Assembly (NCBI RefSeq): GCF_004210375.1
Contig: NC_134825.1
Location: 74,577,558 to 74,641,557 of the forward strand
DNA: 64,000 bases
Direction of reading: 5' to 3'
Source of the DNA: Tachypleus tridentatus
Lineage: Eukaryota; Arthropoda; Merostomata; Xiphosura; Limulidae
Shown: positions 50,114 to 62,439 of the stretch, one piece after another
Numbering within the stretch: position 1 is the stretch's first letter
Layout of the letters: the number at the start of each line of letters is the position of its first letter
Made by a program: the position numbers and the translations under genes
Notes under the pieces: model-generated
Database searches by the model: none
What the model saw: only the letters and a program-made list of their open reading frames with translations
Told to the model about the DNA's origin: nothing

Positions 50114-51544
50114 AATCTGTATAAGGGGCTATCCTTTCGACTCTTACAAGTAACAGTGATTCTTTCGCATTTCGATGTTCACTTTCCGACTGGTCAGTTC
50201 CAGAGAGAATGAGTTTTTATGATTCCAGGTTTTGTTACTTTTAGAAGAGATTCGTTATGGCCTTTCCGAAGAAGAGACTCAGCTGTTATCTTAAAAGAGC
50301 TGAAACTTAATAGTAAAGTTTCGTCCGTGTGTTAATCTTTTATCCGTCACGTTTAGCTATCCTGCAAGTCAACTTCCCTTAATCTTCAAAAGCAGTTCAT
50401 TTTACTTACTAACTTTACTTTCCAACGGAATGACTCTTCCAGCTAGACGATTATACACTTTTCGGTTTTCTTCACTAAATAAAATGTTCATGTTATTTAA
50501 ATTTCCAAGTCGTGTCTTTACTCTTTCAATCCACTTGCAACATATTGTTATATTTTTCTTCCCAAATACTAAATCCATACATCCTTCACTTGTGAAGAAA
50601 TCGGGTAGTTGTATGTAGGATTATCATACTGTTTATAACTGTACGTTTTAATTATCCTTTTATTTGTCCAAGACCGGAACACGGAACATGTTTTGCTAAA
50701 ATGAAATGAATTTCTGAGGGAATTTCCCTCTGTAATTATCCACACACAATGAAAGTATATGCGTTGGATCAGTGTAGGAAGAACATTCATCGCTCTCTGT
50801 TCACACCTGTCTGTCTGTTCACGTGGTGACTGGAGAACGTAAGACTTGACGAAAACGTCAATAAAAAAGTTAAATAACTAACAAGTGAATTTGACACAGC
50901 GCCATATGTGGGAGTAGTAAGAACTAACTTAAAATTAAATGTCATTGGTATCATTTTTAAAATCATATACGTAACTGACGAATAACAGCAAAAACAATGA
51001 TGTTTGATATAATCTATTTAAAATTATTAAAACAAATTAATAGAATAAAACGTTACTGCGTATCATGATAGAACGTTCTTTCTAAATTCAAGTGCAATGT
51101 AAGTATGTTGAATTGAAGGTAAGTTTATTTAAAGGTGGTTTTACAGCATAGTATATATTATATAATTCTACAGAACAGTGTTTAGTAACACATCAAGAAG
51201 ACATTCAGTCTTTGAGGTAACATGCTAAATTTTCAAAATTTCTTCCTCCCCTTCCTAGATTCAAAGGTTCTATCTTTTTTATGTCTAACTTCACAGTTCA
51301 ACAAACATTACACTCCTTACATTTTGTACTATTAAACTATAAACCTTAACCTAGTTTCAATATAATTACCTGAAATTAGACCGAAACTAACTATTCACGT
51401 GAAGTATAAGAATGAAACAGCTTTGTGTGATAGTATCGAAATCAGTGCTCACTACCTTGTCAATAAGAGAAGCATATACTTCCGGTATAAAATGTAAAAA
51501 TGATAACTTAGAAAGCGAACTAAGCTCTGAATTAAGAGAACAAA

Positions 51545-51940
51545 GCCCCTCGGTGGAAAAATGGTAAGTCTGAAGGTCTAAAGTGTTAAAAAGCGGGTTT
51601 TGATTGGATTGGTATGTTTTGAATTTCATGCAAAGCTACACAAGGGCTATCTGCGCTAGCCGTCCCTAATCTAGTAGTGTAAGACTAGAGGGAAGGCAAC
51701 TAGTCATCACCACCCACCGCCAACTCTTGGGCTACTCTTTTACCAACGAATAGTGTGATTGACCGTCACCTTATAATGCCCACACGGCTGAAAGGGCGAG
51801 CATGTTTGATGTGACGGAGATTTGAACCCCCGACCCTCGGATTACGAGTCGAGTGCCCTAACCATCTGGCCATGCCGGGTCCCGGGTTTCGATGCCCATG
51901 GTTTGCACAGCAAACTTTGTGCTAAAGAACAAACAATGAT
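51545..51940. repeat. Family-2 SINE split by a minus Thr-family SINE
   Basis: Family-2 parts at about 51546-51600 (plus) and 51886-51940. The Thr-family SINE at about 51613-51884 lies between gcgggttttgat and ccgggtttcgat, which look like its target duplication. Confidence 0.82.
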
Positions 51941-52997
51941 AATAAGTTTATCGGTTTAAATTATCTCGTTTAACCTCAGTGTACTGAGTATAATAAATAT
52001 AAGTTAATGCAAAGGCATGCTATGTATTGGCATGGGGAGCCAGTGTCCTAATCCACTTGGCTTTAGAGATTTGAAATCAGGCAGTGAACAGAATTACATA
52101 CTTCCAAAGATTCACCAACAACTTGGTGCTAAAACAAAACCCAAGTGCTCTATATAACTGCTGTGCTGGATAGCCTAAAACTGGGTTTCTCTAAAACACA
52201 GAAATATTGGTATAAAAACAGGATCTACACCAAACAATTTTTATTTCATTTCTATCACTTAAATAAAAAGTAATTAACGCATTTCGTTTTTTCTTTGACA
52301 AAAAACAAACAAATATGTAACAATTTATTACTCTGTTTAACTTCGTAACTCCACCAAACAGTAAATGAAAATCAGAAGTCAGAAGAATTTCGTCAATTTA
52401 CGACTTTGTCGAGAAAAATTACACACAAACCTGAATTATGTATGGCTGTGTCTTTGAGGTCAAGCATTGTTATCTCTAATTTACCATTGTTATGTAACAG
52501 AAAACAACAAACAGCAGTACAAAACCGATAAAATAATTACGTGATGAGGGTTCTTTCTTAACAAAATGATTTTTTATGAACCCAAAATTAATGTTTTTAC
52601 GGGTATAAGGATGTAATATTGGTTGTAACTGTCAAAACTTTCAACTTTCTACGACATTATGTTATTAAAAAACGAACAAAAAATAACTGAAAACCATTTC
52701 GAATATGGTGGTAATATTAGAGTTAACTGTATTGTTTTATATTATTTTTTTGTAAACTCTTACGCCAACTTAGAAGATACACAAATAATTTTGTTCTAAT
52801 TAGATGACGTTTTCACGAAAGAATTATATCACAATATTACGTAGACATGAAACTACTTACACGTCAGTTACACGTAATAGATGTTGCGCCATCTAGTCCA
52901 CTGGTACTTTTATTAGTTTTTAAACACAGTAGCGTTTTCTCCGGTATTAAAAGAGTGGTAGTCCTGGTATTCATACTACATATAGTTGTTATGCAGC

Positions 52998-53153
52998 TTA
53001 AATAAACACAACTCTCACCCTTTGTGTTGCTACTGGTTGCCACAGGTGATCATGGTAAGGAAGAGACAGCAATGGCACCCACAAACCAAACAACAATCTC
53101 AATACGGAATCGAAGTGTAAAGGTCTCATGTTGCAAAATGTTCGCTCACTCAT
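52998..53153 (-). other. Small minus-strand frame with hydrophobic N-terminal segment
   Basis: ATG at 53153, 51 codons to a stop at 52998. The segment LRLLFGLWVPLLSLPYHDH resembles a signal peptide, and a donor-like ACAAAGG|gtgaga lies inside. Could be a first coding exon of an unknown gene or chance. Confidence 0.15.
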
Positions 53154-53615
53154 GCGGAACTGTACATCCTTATTAACTTTTAAAAAAAAACCAATAAAAA
53201 AGTAATTAGCCTGCTTACCTTATATATGGTCAAATCCGAAAATGACCACTTGCTCTATCCTTAATTGTAAATACTTCATTGTAAAATGTTTTATTATTTT
53301 ATATGAGTCAGAAATGTAATGTGTGCATTCACCAGAATGATAAAAATGATTTGATTAGTGCATGAAAATAATTGAAACAAGTATTATTTCTCCTTGAAAG
53401 AGTTCATCACAAAACAAACGTTTTCACAGAAATGAATAAAAACGTGTTTCGTAGAATATATAAGAACCTAGAAACTATTGGATGAACAGTATCAGAAGTA
53501 CGTACTCTCGGTGCATTGCGCTCTTGAGCAACCTTAAAGTCACGCGTTTGAAAAATAACACTCTCTTGAATATCGAAGTGCTAATTAATAAGCACTTAAG
53601 TATTCTGTATAAACA

Positions 53616-53876
53616 AAATTTCGCAAAGCTACATGCGTGTTATCTGCGCTAGCTGTCCCTAATTTAACAGTAATACGTTCGAGGGAAGGCAGCCATGTAG
53701 TTAATACCATCCATTGGCAAATTCTTGGGCTACTCTTTTAGTAACGATTAGCGAGATCAGTCATCACATTATAACGCTACCACGGCTGAAAGGACGAGCA
53801 TGTTTGATAGGAGAGGTTCAAACCCACGATCCTCGGATTGCAAGTCGAGTGCCTTAACCACCAGGCCATGCCAAGC
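53616..53876 (-). repeat. SINE, Thr-tRNA family, 12-bp duplication
   Basis: Diverged minus copy; duplication tctgtataaaca at 53604-53615 and 53877-53888. Confidence 0.9.
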
Positions 53877-54284
53877 TCTGTATAAACAGTATCCAAACGT
53901 ATTCAAGGTAATGAATAACTAAACATTAAATTTACAACTACACTCTCTCTACCTGAAAAACTAGGTTGAAGAATAGTTACTTCCATCATGGACGTTATGC
54001 CATATTGTTATAGGATTTTCGACTAAAGATATGCACTATTTGGAAAAAACCCGCAGAGGTTTTTTTTAAAAAGCCCATACAGTACTTGGTTATGCTGCAG
54101 ATACTCTTTACTTCATTCATTTAAGTAGGCACATTTGTCTATCAAGACATATCAAGTTACTGTTTCACATAAAACAGTTGTTATATTGTAACTTGATGAA
54201 ATGAAACCGCATTTCGTCCAGGTGTGTAAGAAATATACCAAATGTTTATATTGATACACACTTGGTAACACGTTCAAGAGAAGT

Positions 54285-54825
54285 AAACAGCTTACCTTTC
54301 ACTTAACACTATGTAATTAAATAGCTGACCTTTCAGTTAACATTACGCGATTAGACAGCTTACCTTTCAGTTAACAATATGTGATTAAATAGTTTACCAT
54401 ACAGTTAACACTATGTTATTAAACAGCTTACCCTTCAGTTAATACTATATGATTAAACAGCTTACCATTCACTTAATACTGTGTTATTAAACAGCTTACC
54501 CTTCAGTTAAGACCATGTTATTAAACAGCTTACCATTCACTTAATACTGTGTTATTAAACAACTCACTCTTCAGTTAATACTATGTTATTAAACAGCTCA
54601 CCCTTCAGTTAATTCTATGTTATTAAACAGCTCACCCTTCACTTAATACTATGTTATTAAACAGCTCACCCTTCACTTAATACTATGTTATTAAACAGCT
54701 CACCCTTCAGTTAATACTATGTTATTGAACAGCTCACCCTTCACTTAATACTATGTTATTAAACAGCTCATCCTTCAGTGAATCATATGTTATTAAACAG
54801 CTCACCCTTCAGTTAATACTGTCTT
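54285..54825. repeat. 34-bp minisatellite with splice-donor-like units
   Basis: About 15-16 units with gttattaaacagctcaccct and tcagttaatactat. On the minus strand most units read AAGGGTGAGC or AAAGGTAAGC, close to a 5' splice site. Confidence 0.9.
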
Positions 54826-55511
54826 TTGTTCTTCTTTCTCGTTTACCAAACGTATAAATTCCTATGAACTACAGATGTGCTGAGCGTTTAGATTCAAAGG
54901 TATATACAGAGAGCTATTACAGAAGTCCATAGCGATGGGTCAGTCGTGAAATGTTTAATACATTGTTTTGCTCTTGTAATGCAAACTGTTACTGGCGATG
55001 TGTAACGTCAGTCCTCGAGCAGTCCAAAAACTATGACTATTGTAATAGTGTTACTACAAAAACAGTATAAGTTACATTACAATATATATCTCGCACATAT
55101 ACGTATAAGTTTAACGCATGTCAGTCTCTTTCTCAGAGTTTCAGAGATGTTCACTTAACACGAATAACGCTTTCGTATGCTCTCTACCTTCACTGACCGC
55201 TACAAGAACACTGAACCCAAAACTGTCGATGCACAAAACCGCGCGCTATGCTACGTGAACGTGTTGTGCCTTACTGACAAAGGTACACGTAGGTGGTACG
55301 ATTCGGTCTGTATTGTTTGTGACGTATAAGGCCGTCCAATACAAAGGTACGGTGCACCCTTTAGAGGAAGAAGTCTGTTCTACACATGGGCGGGTCAATC
55401 AGAGAGGCAATCAAGCGTGTGTAAACCACGTGCTTGTTCTATGCACGGCTCTATTACTTATTAGTAATGCTCACGTAGTTCATCTGCCAAGCAGAAGCCG
55501 TTGTTCTAAAT

Positions 55512-55656
55512 CAGTGATTCCTAACCTTTTTTATGCTCCGCACCCGTAAAAAAAATTAATATGTTCTCGCACCCCTCACAGTAATTATTTATTTAAGAAT
55601 AAAGGTGAAGGTGGCCAAAACAAATGTTATCTCGCACCCCTGGTTGGGAACCACTG
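55512..55656. mobile_element. Non-autonomous hAT element (145 bp) with perfect 8-bp target duplication
   Basis: Starts CAGTGATTCCTAACC and ends GGTTGGGAACCACTG. The flanks are ttctaaat at 55504-55511 and ttctaaat at 55657-55664. Eight-base duplications and CAGTG ends define hAT. The internal CGCACCCC repeats are as in other animal hAT MITEs. Confidence 0.9.
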
Positions 55657-55718
55657 TTCTAAATTACAGTCTCATCTGAAGTAATTCTTGATAACGAAAA
55701 ACCCACTTGAAATAAAAA

Positions 55719-55883
55719 TGTATCTCAGAACTGCTGATATAGGTATTAACACTTTTATTGATAAGGAAAGAACAACATTTCGGTCTTTCTAGGTTAACCT
55801 GAAGATGACCTAAGAAGGTCGAAACGTTATTCTCTCCTTATCAATAAAAGTGTTCATACCCGTATCAGCCGTTCTAAGATGCA
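55719..55883. repeat. Inverted repeat with about 70-bp arms around a hammerhead-like core
   Basis: Left arm 55719-55789 and right arm 55815-55883 are reverse complements at roughly 85%, sharing acacttttattgataagga. The spacer of about 25 bp carries the CTGAAGA box. It looks like two Penelope-type terminal repeats in inverted order. Confidence 0.75.
55793..55834 (+). ncRNA. Hammerhead-ribozyme-like motif with intact core boxes
   Basis: Plus strand: CTGAAGA (55799-55805), stem gacc-taagaa-ggtc, GAAACGTT (55821-55828). Both invariant boxes are present with the two-base-pair ACGT helix III seen in Penelope-type hammerheads. Helix I is poor here, so activity is uncertain. Confidence 0.45.
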
Positions 55884-56228
55884 TAATCTCAACTGGTTGA
55901 CTTGCCCTTTGCCACAGCTGGAGTAGGTAGCTTCAAGTAGTTTGGTAGTTTGGTTCTAGCGTCGTTAATTAATTGTTTTAGTCACGTAAAAAAGAGATTT
56001 TATATTTGACTAACCTTCTTTGACTAAAACATAACATTTGTCACCATTAATAGATTTAACTAACATTTTAAATACCCTATGTGCTTTGTACTTGGTAGAA
56101 TGTTCTGATCTATTTTAAAACCTCGCATGAACCTACGCAAAGAGTACCAGAAAGCATTTCTGTTCTGATTTAATAGTGGGATTAGACTGCCATACTCTAT
56201 TTATATCGCACCCAAGGTTCCAAAAGTG

Positions 56229-56505
56229 GTTTGGTTTGTTTTGAATGTCGCGCAAAGCTACACAAAGGCTATCTGCGCTAGCCGTTCCTAATTTAGTAGT
56301 GTAAGACTAGAGGGAAGGCAGCTAGTCATCACCACCCACCGTCAACTCTTGGGCTACTCTTTTACCAACGAATAGTGGGATTGACGGTCACATTATAACG
56401 CCCCCACGGCTGAAAGGGCGAGCATGTTTGGTGCGACGGGAATTCGAACCCGCGACCCACAGATTACGAGTCGAACGCCTTAACCCACCTGGCCATGCCG
56501 GGCCC
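56229..56505 (-). repeat. SINE, Thr-tRNA family, near consensus
   Basis: Complete copy with intact A- and B-box regions (gaattcgaacccgcgaccca). Duplication ttccaaaagtg / tttcaaaagtg at 56218-56228 and 56506-56516. Confidence 0.93.
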
Positions 56506-57544
56506 TTTCAAAAGTGCAGAGCTTATATTTATAGCAACAAATCGCGAATACTGAACTTTGAGATTTACAGTCCAGGCATATTAACCCACTAGGCTACGTC
56601 TGGTGCATAATACTTCGAAAATAAAGTTATTTAAATTTATCGTTTTTATTAAAAATAACTTATATTAAACAACCACTGCCCCTGGGCGTTGGAGCGGTAT
56701 TAATAGAAAATATATAAAATCTAACGAGCTATAAAACAACTGAATGACGACACCTAGTGGGAAACTTTGATTTGGTATTTCATCTTTGTTTTTTTAATCA
56801 TATACAAAGCAAAATAAGTAAGACTTCATTATATTTCTCTCCTTTTTTAACATTCTGTCGCTAAAATACAAATTTCTATCACTACTACTTGTGTTTGTAT
56901 TTAACAGAGTATTTCGAAACCAAATTCATTGTTGCTACGTAAATCTTAACGCAAAAAAGAGAATTAAGGTGGGGTCGGAGAGGCGTTAAATTAAAGGTCT
57001 TATTATGTGTCTATTTCACGGACTATCAAATATTTAAATAACAAGACGTTGAAAAACAAAACACGTGTTTTATTTTGTTTGTCTTGTTTACTCACTATCT
57101 GTGAATCGTATACTGTTAATATATGAACAGAGTACAAAACCGGAAATACGAATATAATGCAGTGAGAGTTGAAAGGACTAGAACTTCATGTCTTCGTGAT
57201 TCTTTTGATTTCTTATGTTGCGCAATGTCACCTTGTACACATAAATAATTACCTGGATAATTCTTTCAATAACAAAAAATAAATATAAACTATATTATTG
57301 GCCCAAGAAAACTAACTGTACGCAAGAGCTATAAATTAATTTAAAAAATAACATGTTGACATATCTAAACAAGTATACACAAACAACTTAAACAACCTAT
57401 TTTCTGACACTTTGTTATTAGGCATGAGTATTAGGTCTATTATATTTTTAACAGTACATTTTTTTCAGTTTCTCAGAGTTTTATCAAGAAAAAGAAGAAA
57501 GTTTAATAGTATTTAAACTACACTGTGTCCGTCACAGTTATTGC

Positions 57545-57765
57545 TTTTGTTTGTTTGTTTTGGAATTTCGCACAAAGCTACTCGAGGGCTATCTGTGCTA
57601 GCCGTCCCTAATTTGGCAGTGTAAGACTAGAGGGAAGGCAGCTAGTCATCACCACCCACCGCCAACTCTTGGGCTACTCTTTTACCAACGAAAAGTGGGA
57701 ATGACGGTAACATTATAACGCCCCCACGGCTGGGAGGGCGAGCATGTTTAGCGCGACGCAGGCGA
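57545..57765 (-). repeat. 5'-truncated Thr-family SINE, GC-rich subfamily
   Basis: Lacks the tRNA-like head; ends in gcgcgacgcaggcga. Perfect duplication cacagttattgc at 57533-57544 and 57766-57777. Confidence 0.93.
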
Positions 57766-58177
57766 CACAGTTATTGCAGACGACGAGTTTCACTTAATCC
57801 AGAGTGCATGAGACTAGCTGGAACACTATTTGTTACAACAATAACCGTTACGCTTTGAAAGCATTTTCTAAGGTGGCAAAACATAATTGTAATTAGTTAC
57901 AACTTTTCATAAGAATTTAATGTAAGGCCTGACACTGATGACAAAGTATAGTTTATTATATCGTGATATGCTAGCTGAGAAAATGCATTCACACTGTAAT
58001 AATTTATTTTATGGTTGCTTTAACAGGAAAGCCTATAGATAGGAGAATCAACATTACTAACTTAGTTTAACAACATTAAACTAATTTAGCAAGACGTTAA
58101 GTAATTCTTACATTTAATGGGCGAAATTCAAATAACTATCAGTAACTTTTGTTTTCTATTATCCACTATTCAGAATG

Positions 58178-58436
58178 ATTTGTTTTTGAATTTCGCGCAA
58201 AACAACTCGAGGGCTATCTGCGCTTGCCGCCCCTAATTTAGCAGTGTATGACTAGAGTGATGGCAGCTAGTCATCACTACCCACCGCCAAACTCTTGGGC
58301 TACTCTTTTACCGACGAATAGTGGGATTAATCATCACATTATAACGTCCCCACAGTTGAAAGGCTGAGCATGTTTGGTGCGACGGTGATTCAAACCCGCG
58401 ACCCTCAGATTGCGAGTCTAGGACCTACTAACGATA
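58178..58436 (-). repeat. SINE, Thr-tRNA family
   Basis: Minus copy with intact body; the end of the head is lost after gattgcgagtctagg. Confidence 0.85.
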
Positions 58437-58465
58437 ATACGTTTGAGAATGTTAGCTCTAGGGGT

Positions 58466-58739
58466 AGCGTTTGTTTATTTTTGAATTTCGCGCGAAGCTA
58501 CACGAGGACTATCTGCGCTAGTTGTCCTTAATTTAACGATGTAAGAATAGAGGGTAGGCAACTAGTCATCACCACCCACCGCCAACTCTTGGGCTACTGT
58601 TTTACCAAAAATAGTAGGAACCATAATATTATAACGCTTCCACGGCTGAAAGGGCGAGCATGTTTGGTGCGATGGGGATTCGAACTCGCAACCCTCAGAT
58701 TACGAGTCGAGTGCCTTAACCACCTGGCCATGCAGGGCC
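58466..58739 (-). repeat. SINE, Thr-tRNA family
   Basis: Full minus copy, about 30 bp from the previous one in the same orientation (gattcgaactcgcaaccctc, ttaaccacctggccatgcag). Confidence 0.87.
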
Positions 58740-59014
58740 GAAGGTTAGAGACTTTGTTTCTTTCTAGTCCTAGTGGTTAGCGCGCCCACACAATGTGTGA
58801 ATACCAGGATTTTGTATATTGAAGCCGTGAGTGAGCTCTAAGAGTGACAACCAAATCTTACTTTCTGATCAGACAAGAAGTCCAATTCTAAAGTGGAATT
58901 TGACTAAATGCTTTTCATTTGACTATAAAACAAGATTAGAGACGGCTATACGAATATAGCTCTATATATGCAAAAACGGCTCGTTTGGGTTGAGAAAATA
59001 TTTTACGTAGAAGA

Positions 59015-59060
59015 GCGAACAACGTTTTGACCTTCTTCGGTCATCGTCAGGTTCACAAAG
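59015..59060 (-). ncRNA. Hammerhead-ribozyme-like motif of the Penelope-like element (damaged core)
   Basis: Minus strand: gtgaac, CTGACGA, stem gacc-gaagaa-ggtc, then AAAACGTT and gttcgc. Helix I (gtgaac with gttcgc) and helix II (gacc with ggtc) pair, and CTGANGA is intact. The expected GAAA box reads AAAA, so a core base is lost and self-cleavage is unlikely. Penelope-like elements are known to carry such ribozymes. Confidence 0.55.
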
Positions 59061-59159
59061 AAAGAAAGAGGTAACTGACCGGAAGCTGACCACATGTTTA
59101 GAAGGGGTTGTGTAACTGAGTGTCGGAATGTAGAGGGCGGTGTTAGATGTTTGAATATA

Positions 59160-60300
59160 TAATTTTATTTTATTGTATTTAATATAGATATAAAGGCGTT
59201 CCTTTATATTGGTTTATTTTGGGTTTAAGTTGTTGTATAAGTAAGGCTTCTTTAATTTTGCGATTGTTTATGTTTGTTTCTTTATTTAGTATTTGAGTGT
59301 TTTTTATGGTTATGTTGTGTTTATTTGACTTGCAGTGTTCAAAAACGTGTGAAGGTACTTTTATGTTCTTTGAATCTGGTTTCCATTTTCTACTTGTTTC
59401 TCAATATAGAAGTCGTGGCAGTTATCACATTGTATTTTATAAATAATGTTGGTGTGGTGTTTGTCAGTGTAGTTTTTACATAGTATAGACCTCAGTTTTG
59501 TGCCTGGTTTTTGAATAAATTTGGTATTAACTGGAATGTCATATTTTGTTACTAGTTTTTGCCAAATGTTGGTTATTTGTCTGCTGATGTCAGGAATATG
59601 TGGTATACAGCAGTATATGGTTTCGTGATTTATTGATTCGTGAGATATATTTACTTTTGTTGGTTGATTTTGCTTTCTGTCTAGGTGTGTGCGTATAATG
59701 TTTTCTACGGTTTGTGGAGGAAACTTATTGATGTTGATGAAGTATTGTTTTATTTTGTCTAATTCATCGTTAATTTTATCTGGTGAGCATAGTTTTATGG
59801 CTGTGTTTATTTGGTTTTTTAGTATATTGAGTTTTTGTTTTGTTTCATGTGCTGAGTCCCAAGGAATGTATAGTCCAGTATGGGTGATTTTTCGGTGGAT
59901 TTCTGTTTTGAATTGTGTGTCGGTTCTTGTAATTTTGAGGTTAATAAATGATATTTGATTGCTTTTTTTCTGTTCACATGTGAAGTTAATGTTGGGATGT
60001 ATAGAGTTAATGTGATTGAAAAAATTAAGTGTGTGTTCTGTAGATCTGAATCCCGCAACCGTGTCATCTACATATCTGGACCAGTATAGTGGTGGATGTA
60101 ATGCTGTGTTAATTGCTTGTGTTTCAACTTGTGTCATAAAAATATTGGCTAGAACTGGTGATACTGAGTTGCCCATGCTTAGGCCATTTGTTTTCTCGAC
60201 ATCACTGAATATAGCTCTTATGCGGCAAAACAAAACATTTAGAAACAAACAAGCTTTGCCAACAAATGTTATGAAGCACTTCTTTACAAGTTCTTATTAA
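59160..60300 (-). pseudogene. Penelope-like retroelement: truncated reverse transcriptase plus GIY-YIG endonuclease
   Basis: A 295-residue minus-strand frame (60248-59361) carries GLSMGNSVSPVLANIFM and RYVDDTVAGF, the reverse transcriptase core with the YVDD active site. The region TNIIYKIQCDNCHDFYI begins a GIY-YIG endonuclease. One missing base near 59400-59408 shifts the frame; the rest of the endonuclease continues in another frame down to about 59160 (HVFEHCKSNKHNI and EALLIQQLKPKIN). Reverse transcriptase fingers are missing or scrambled above 60248, so the copy is 5'-truncated. Order RT then GIY-YIG is diagnostic of Penelope-like elements. A hammerhead-like motif lies just downstream at 59015-59060. 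Confidence 0.85.
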
Positions 60301-60670
60301 TTCAAGTCTTTATGATATGGTTAAGAATTAAGATCGAAGTGAATAATTAAGAAGTTGTCATTTTAGTTGAATCTTGCTATTACTGATGTGGTCCTCATCC
60401 ACCACTTTTTATAAATTATTTGTGCTTCAAACTGTTTGTAAGTTCATGGCCTTGTTTGTTAGAAAAAAAAGTGTTACATTGAAAACTAATCATCATCAAA
60501 CATTAATGAATTGTCACAACCACTGGAGTATATGGAGTCATAAACAGAATTAGATAAATTACACAAAAACAAAAGATTTCCCTTTACCACGGGTGGGTGA
60601 GCTTACCAGGAAAGAAGACATTTTCCGTAAGTTCTTTATCTAACATGAATTTTATTTTTGAATCCCACCT

Positions 60671-60933
60671 AAAGCCCGACATGGCCCGGTGGGTTAAGAC
60701 GTTCTACTCGTAATCGGGGATCGCGGGTTCGAATCCCCGTCGCACCAAAACATGCTCGCATTTCAGCCATGGGGCGTTATAATGTGACGGTCAATCTCAT
60801 TATTCGTTGGTTAAAGAGTAGCCCTAGAATTAGCGGTGGGGGGTGATGACTAGCTGCCTTCCCTCTAGTCTTACACGGCTAACGCAGATAGCCCTCGAGT
60901 AGCTTTGCGCGAAATTCAAAAACAAACAAACAA
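60671..60933 (+). repeat. SINE, Thr-tRNA family, 16-bp duplication
   Basis: Plus copy with (aaac)n tail. Duplication tttttgaatcccacct / ttattgaatcccacct at 60655-60670 and 60934-60949. A short internal deletion removes ctaaattaggga. Confidence 0.92.
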
Positions 60934-61720
60934 TTATTGAATCCCACCTGCTTTTGAACGTTATATTTCCGTCTGAGTCACTTGAGTTCAAGTGAAAAAT
61001 ACACAGCATATAGTACATTTTGAGAACAAATCAGAAATAAGCTCAAACATTTCATAAATTCAGTGATGTGGCTTTACAAAATCACTATCATGAACACGCT
61101 TTAAAAAGTACAAAAACTCACATCAAAAGGTGGCACGTGTATATACTGTGTTATTCCTGCGTAGAACTATTTATACGCTAAGAGAAAAGGATCTTTTCAA
61201 CTGATCAATTTCATCGTATATGAATTATGACTTTCATAATTATGTGTTTTATGTTCATTTAATCATCGTGTTTCACAGACTCTCAAGGAACAAACACTCT
61301 CCGATGTCTCCTTGTTGGTGGTTTGAGTTCGAGTGATTTTTGAGTTGAATAGCCATATTCGTTATTAATTTCAGGTTTTGGTTTAAAAGTCTGTGTTTTA
61401 CGTTTGTACATATCTCGATCATCATAAAATATGTTTATATATAACCTCTATTCGTTCTTAAATTATATATATGTATATACATATTACTAACAAAGAAAAT
61501 ATTATATTTAAATATGTATTACATGTTAAAACTTTAATTAAAATACAACGATTCTTATTGCTGATAGATTTGGTCTAGAATGAATGCGAAACTTAACAGA
61601 AAATCTCCAAAACTAGTTAACACAAGTTGGCCATTATTAACAATATTACTCTGCTTATTTTGGTGAAATAATATTAAAGTGTTACTTACATGTCATCAAA
61701 AGTTAATCATACTAATCTTG

Positions 61721-61999
61721 TTTTGTTTGTTTTTTGGAATTTCGCACAAAGCTACTCGAGGGCTATATGTGCTAGCCGTCCCTAATTTAGTAGTGTAAGA
61801 CTAGAGGGAAGACAGCTAGTCATCACCACCCACCGCCAACTCTTGAGCTACTCTTTTACCAACGGATAGTAGGATTGACCGTAACATTATAACGCCCCCA
61901 CGGCTGAAAGGGCGAGCATGTTTGACGCAACCGGAATGCGAACCCGCGACCCTCAGATTACGAGTCGCACGCCTTAACACGCTTGGCCATGCCGGGCCC
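61721..61999 (-). repeat. SINE, Thr-tRNA family, 10-bp duplication
   Basis: Full minus copy; duplication actaatcttg at 61711-61720 and 62000-62009. Confidence 0.92.
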
Positions 62000-62439
62000 A
62001 CTAATCTTGGATTAATATTTTGATAATGTAATTTGCACTCAACTGAATATATCGTTCAGGATACAGAAAGTTGAGTACGTTATTTAAAACAATTTTTAAT
62101 AAGTAAATCAGCTAGTCACGTTACAGCCGCATGCGATATTAAGTCGCGGTGGGACAGCACGTATCAGCACCACATTTTAACATTGTTTGGCGTTCGTAGA
62201 AGTGATCACTTTTGGGAAGGTTATATAACGACCCTTTCTAGCGTAAGATAAGCATACATTCAGATGTGTTGAGATCATGAAATGAGAATTTCTGGAATGG
62301 GATATCCCTTGTAATAAATGGAAAACAAAGGTGGTGGATCAACTTGAAAACCTTTGATAATCGAGGAAAAGAGTTAAGAATAAGTTTTACTCCAGCCATT
62401 GAAAACAAAGTTCAGTGTCTTGTAACAGGTGAGAATCTA

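Noticed and set aside
53214-53300. Strong donor-like TATAAG|gtaagc on the minus strand as a missing espin exon
   Set aside because: The upstream sequence gives no ankyrin motif or suitable frame; could at most be a noncoding first exon.
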